DNA of 17,635 nt, taken from the NCBI GenBank assembly GCA_902525995.1, contig CABZJG010000013.1:1-17635 (forward strand). The letters are read 5' to 3'. The position numbers were made by a program, and so were the translations under genes. The notes under the pieces were generated by a model. That model was not told the origin of the DNA and searched no databases. It worked only from the letters and a program-made list of their open reading frames with translations. The stretch comes from Paracoccaceae bacterium (GTDB lineage Bacteria; Pseudomonadota; Alphaproteobacteria; Rhodobacterales; Rhodobacteraceae). This document shows positions 15,881 to 17,635 of this stretch, one piece after another (position 1 is the first letter of the stretch; every line of letters begins with the position of its first letter).

Positions 15881-17353
15881 ATGGGAATGGACACCTCAAC
15901 AGCTATCCTTTTGTCAATGATCCTGCCGGCTGTGGCAGTTGTGCTAAATTTGGTGTTGCGCAGCCGTGATAATCTTCGCGATGGGCTGACCTTTGTGATC
16001 GCGGCAGCAACCTTTGCTGTGGTTCTGACAATACTTTACAACGTAGGCGGCCAGACCACCGAACCCTTGGTTCTGTTTGAAGTACTGCCGGGGCTTGATT
16101 TGGCTTTCAACGTTGAGCCACTTGGGTTGATGTTTGCCCTGCTGGCATCAAGTTTGTGGATCGTTACGCACATCTACGCGATAGGCTATATGCGCACCAA
16201 TAAAGAAATGAACCACGCCCGGTTTTTTGCTTGTTTTTCCTTTGCGATCTTCTCGGTGATGGGTATTGCATTTGCCGCCAATATGTTCACCTTGTTTTTG
16301 TTTTACGAAGCGCTGACGCTCTCGACCTATCCTTTGGTTGCCCATAAAGGCACGCCAGAGGCTATCAAAGGCGCTCGTACCTACTTAGGCATTTTGATTT
16401 CCACCTCGATTGGATTGCAGCTTGTCGCCATCATCTGGACCTTTGGGCTGACCGGAACGCTGGATTTCACCCAAGGCGGCATTTTGCAAGACCATATTGC
16501 GGGGCCGATGGCCGCGATCTTGCTGGCGCTTTATGCCTTTGGAATTGGCAAAGCTGCTTTGATGCCCTTTCACCGCTGGCTGCCTGCGGCCATGGTGGCC
16601 CCAACCCCGGTTAGTGCCCTTCTACATGCTGTAGCAGTGGTTAAAGCCGGTGTTTTCACCATGCTGAAAATAGGAATTTATATTTTTGGCATCGACTTTC
16701 TCGCCACAACTGGCGCATCGGTTTGGCTGATGTGGTTGGCAGCGTTTTCGATTGTTGCAGCCTCGGTCATTGCGATGACCAAAGACAATCTTAAAGCGCG
16801 GCTTGCCTATTCAACAATCAGCCAGCTGAGCTATGTCACGCTCGGGATGGCGCTGGCAACCAGCATGGGCATTGTCGGCGGCGGGCTACATGTGGTGATG
16901 CATGCAATGGGTAAAATTACCCTTTTCATGTGCGCCGGTTCAATTTACGTGGCCACCCATAAAACCGAGATCAGCGATATGAGCGGGTTAGGGCGTGCAA
17001 TGCCGATTACATTCGGCGCATTTCTGATCGGCGCTCTGTCAATTATCGGATTGCCACCGCTTGGGGGATCTTGGAGTAAATGGCTGTTGATGATGGGTGC
17101 AGTGGATACGGGCCAGATGGTCATCATTGCCGTGCTCTTGGTCAGCTCTTTGCTGAATGTAGCCTATTTAATGCCGATCGTCGGAAAAGGCTTTTTCATT
17201 CGCGATAATGCAGCTGCTGCTCCGGTTAAAAATCTTGAAACATCGCCACTCGTATGGGGGCCGCCAGCTTTCACTGCGCTTGGATGTCTGGTGCTGTTTT
17301 TCTTTGCTGGCTATATTGAAGCGTTTTTAATGCCACTTGGCGTGACCAACTGA
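15881..17353 (+). CDS. Second antiporter-like subunit, resembling the NuoL-like N-terminal part of MrpA
   Basis: A 490-residue membrane protein of the NuoL/M/N family with about 14 helices. Channel residues are conserved: Glu143 in FLFYEALTLSTYPLV, Lys224 and His231 in GIGKAALMPFHRWLP, His249 and Lys255 in LLHAVAVVKAG, and Lys345 in HAMGKITLFMCAGS. The wording HRWLPAAMVAPTPVSALLHA (231-250) is closer to MrpA and NuoL (APTPVSAxLH) than to MrpD, so it may replace the missing N-terminal half of MrpA. Databases may label it a subunit D family protein. It lacks the long MrpA C-terminal extension, which is a separate gene at 12900. AAGG (15871-15874) precedes ATG 15881 by 6 bases. Confidence 0.85.
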   Translation: MGMDTSTAILLSMILPAVAVVLNLVLRSRDNLRDGLTFVIAAATFAVVLTILYNVGGQTTEPLVLFEVLPGLDLAFNVEPLGLMFALLASSLWIVTHIYAIGYMRTNKEMNHARFFACFSFAIFSVMGIAFAANMFTLFLFYEALTLSTYPLVAHKGTPEAIKGARTYLGILISTSIGLQLVAIIWTFGLTGTLDFTQGGILQDHIAGPMAAILLALYAFGIGKAALMPFHRWLPAAMVAPTPVSALLHAVAVVKAGVFTMLKIGIYIFGIDFLATTGASVWLMWLAAFSIVAASVIAMTKDNLKARLAYSTISQLSYVTLGMALATSMGIVGGGLHVVMHAMGKITLFMCAGSIYVATHKTEISDMSGLGRAMPITFGAFLIGALSIIGLPPLGGSWSKWLLMMGAVDTGQMVIIAVLLVSSLLNVAYLMPIVGKGFFIRDNAAAAPVKNLETSPLVWGPPAFTALGCLVLFFFAGYIEAFLMPLGVTN

Positions 17354-17363
17354 GGAGAGTTTG

Positions 17364-17635
17364 ATGGACCGAAAGCCCGCTGACAATCCCGACAGCTACC
17401 CACCACTGGGTCGGGTGCTTATGTGGTTTACAGACCCTGCAAATGCGAACAAAATTTTCGGAGCATTGGTTGTGATATGTCTGATGACGTTTTTGGCTGA
17501 TTTTACCTATAAGAAATATGGTCATTTTGCAGTCGAATATATCCCCGGATTTTATGCTGCCTATGGGTTTGTAATGTTCACCGCGCTTATCCTTGCAGCC
17601 AAGACCTTGCGGATTTTCATCAAACGGCCCGAAGA
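17364..17635 (+). CDS. Small two-helix membrane protein of the mrp operon, cut by the window end
   Basis: The frame starts at ATG 17364 behind a strong AGGAGAG (17353-17359) overlapping the stop of the previous gene, and stays open for 90 codons to the edge. An N-terminal soluble part (1-28, with PPLGRVLMWFTDPANA) is followed by two hydrophobic helices at about 31-49 and 61-85 and a basic end (RIFIKRPE). I do not recognise a named family. Its place, tightly joined to the antiporter genes, suggests an accessory subunit of the complex. A role like MbhI, which follows mbhH in archaeal operons, is only positional inference. Confidence 0.8.
   Translation, partial: MDRKPADNPDSYPPLGRVLMWFTDPANANKIFGALVVICLMTFLADFTYKKYGHFAVEYIPGFYAAYGFVMFTALILAAKTLRIFIKRPE

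Noticed and set aside
1..17635. Mobile elements, CRISPR arrays, tRNA or rRNA genes
   Set aside because: No transposase, integrase, regularly spaced repeats, or cloverleaf and rRNA-like sequences were seen on either strand.

Overview
The window looks like chromosomal DNA from a marine alphaproteobacterium, most likely the Rhodobacterales/Roseobacter group. The reasons are the divergent pair of an NDUFAF5-like methyltransferase and comF, the comF-grxC-nitrilase-marR gene order, the CGYC-type glutaredoxin, and the protein-level resemblance of every recognisable gene to that group as I remember it. Base composition looks close to half G+C by eye, lower than many roseobacters. I see no rRNA, tRNA, CRISPR array, insertion sequence, phage gene or integrase.

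Layout. Bases 1-519 are an AT-rich stretch without a convincing gene, ending in a perfect 14-bp palindrome ahead of manB (phosphomannomutase, +, 520-1938). A convergent block on the minus strand follows (read from 6366 down to 1985): a FadJ-type enoyl-CoA hydratase/3-hydroxyacyl-CoA dehydrogenase, then a large and a small acyl-CoA dehydrogenase subunit. This resembles the pimF-pimC-pimD part of the dicarboxylate (pimeloyl-CoA) beta-oxidation operon. Upstream on the same strand are an unrecognised 176-residue protein, ferrochelatase (hemH) and the NDUFAF5-like methyltransferase.

From 9100 the plus strand carries a tightly packed thiol/redox operon: comF, grxC, a Nit1-type carbon-nitrogen hydrolase and a MarR regulator. 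comF and the hydrolase both carry an apparent one-base loss in a homopolymer, and comF also has an in-frame TGA. They read as broken genes around an intact glutaredoxin. Sequencing error could explain the two indels but not easily the TGA.

From 11741 to the right edge runs a Mrp/Mnh-type cation/proton antiporter operon in the order E-F-G-A(C-terminal part)-B-C-D, then a second NuoL/MrpA-N-like antiporter subunit and the start of a small two-helix membrane protein. Most junctions are 1-4 base overlaps. No full-length mrpA is present. Its C-terminal part is a separate gene between mrpG and mrpB, and its NuoL-like half appears to be the separate gene after mrpD. This order matches the membrane module of archaeal Mbh hydrogenases rather than the Bacillus mrpABCDEFG order. 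The free-standing MrpA C-terminal gene seems to have no ATG, GTG or TTG at its expected start and may begin at AUA. The operon continues beyond the window, so its full composition cannot be judged here.
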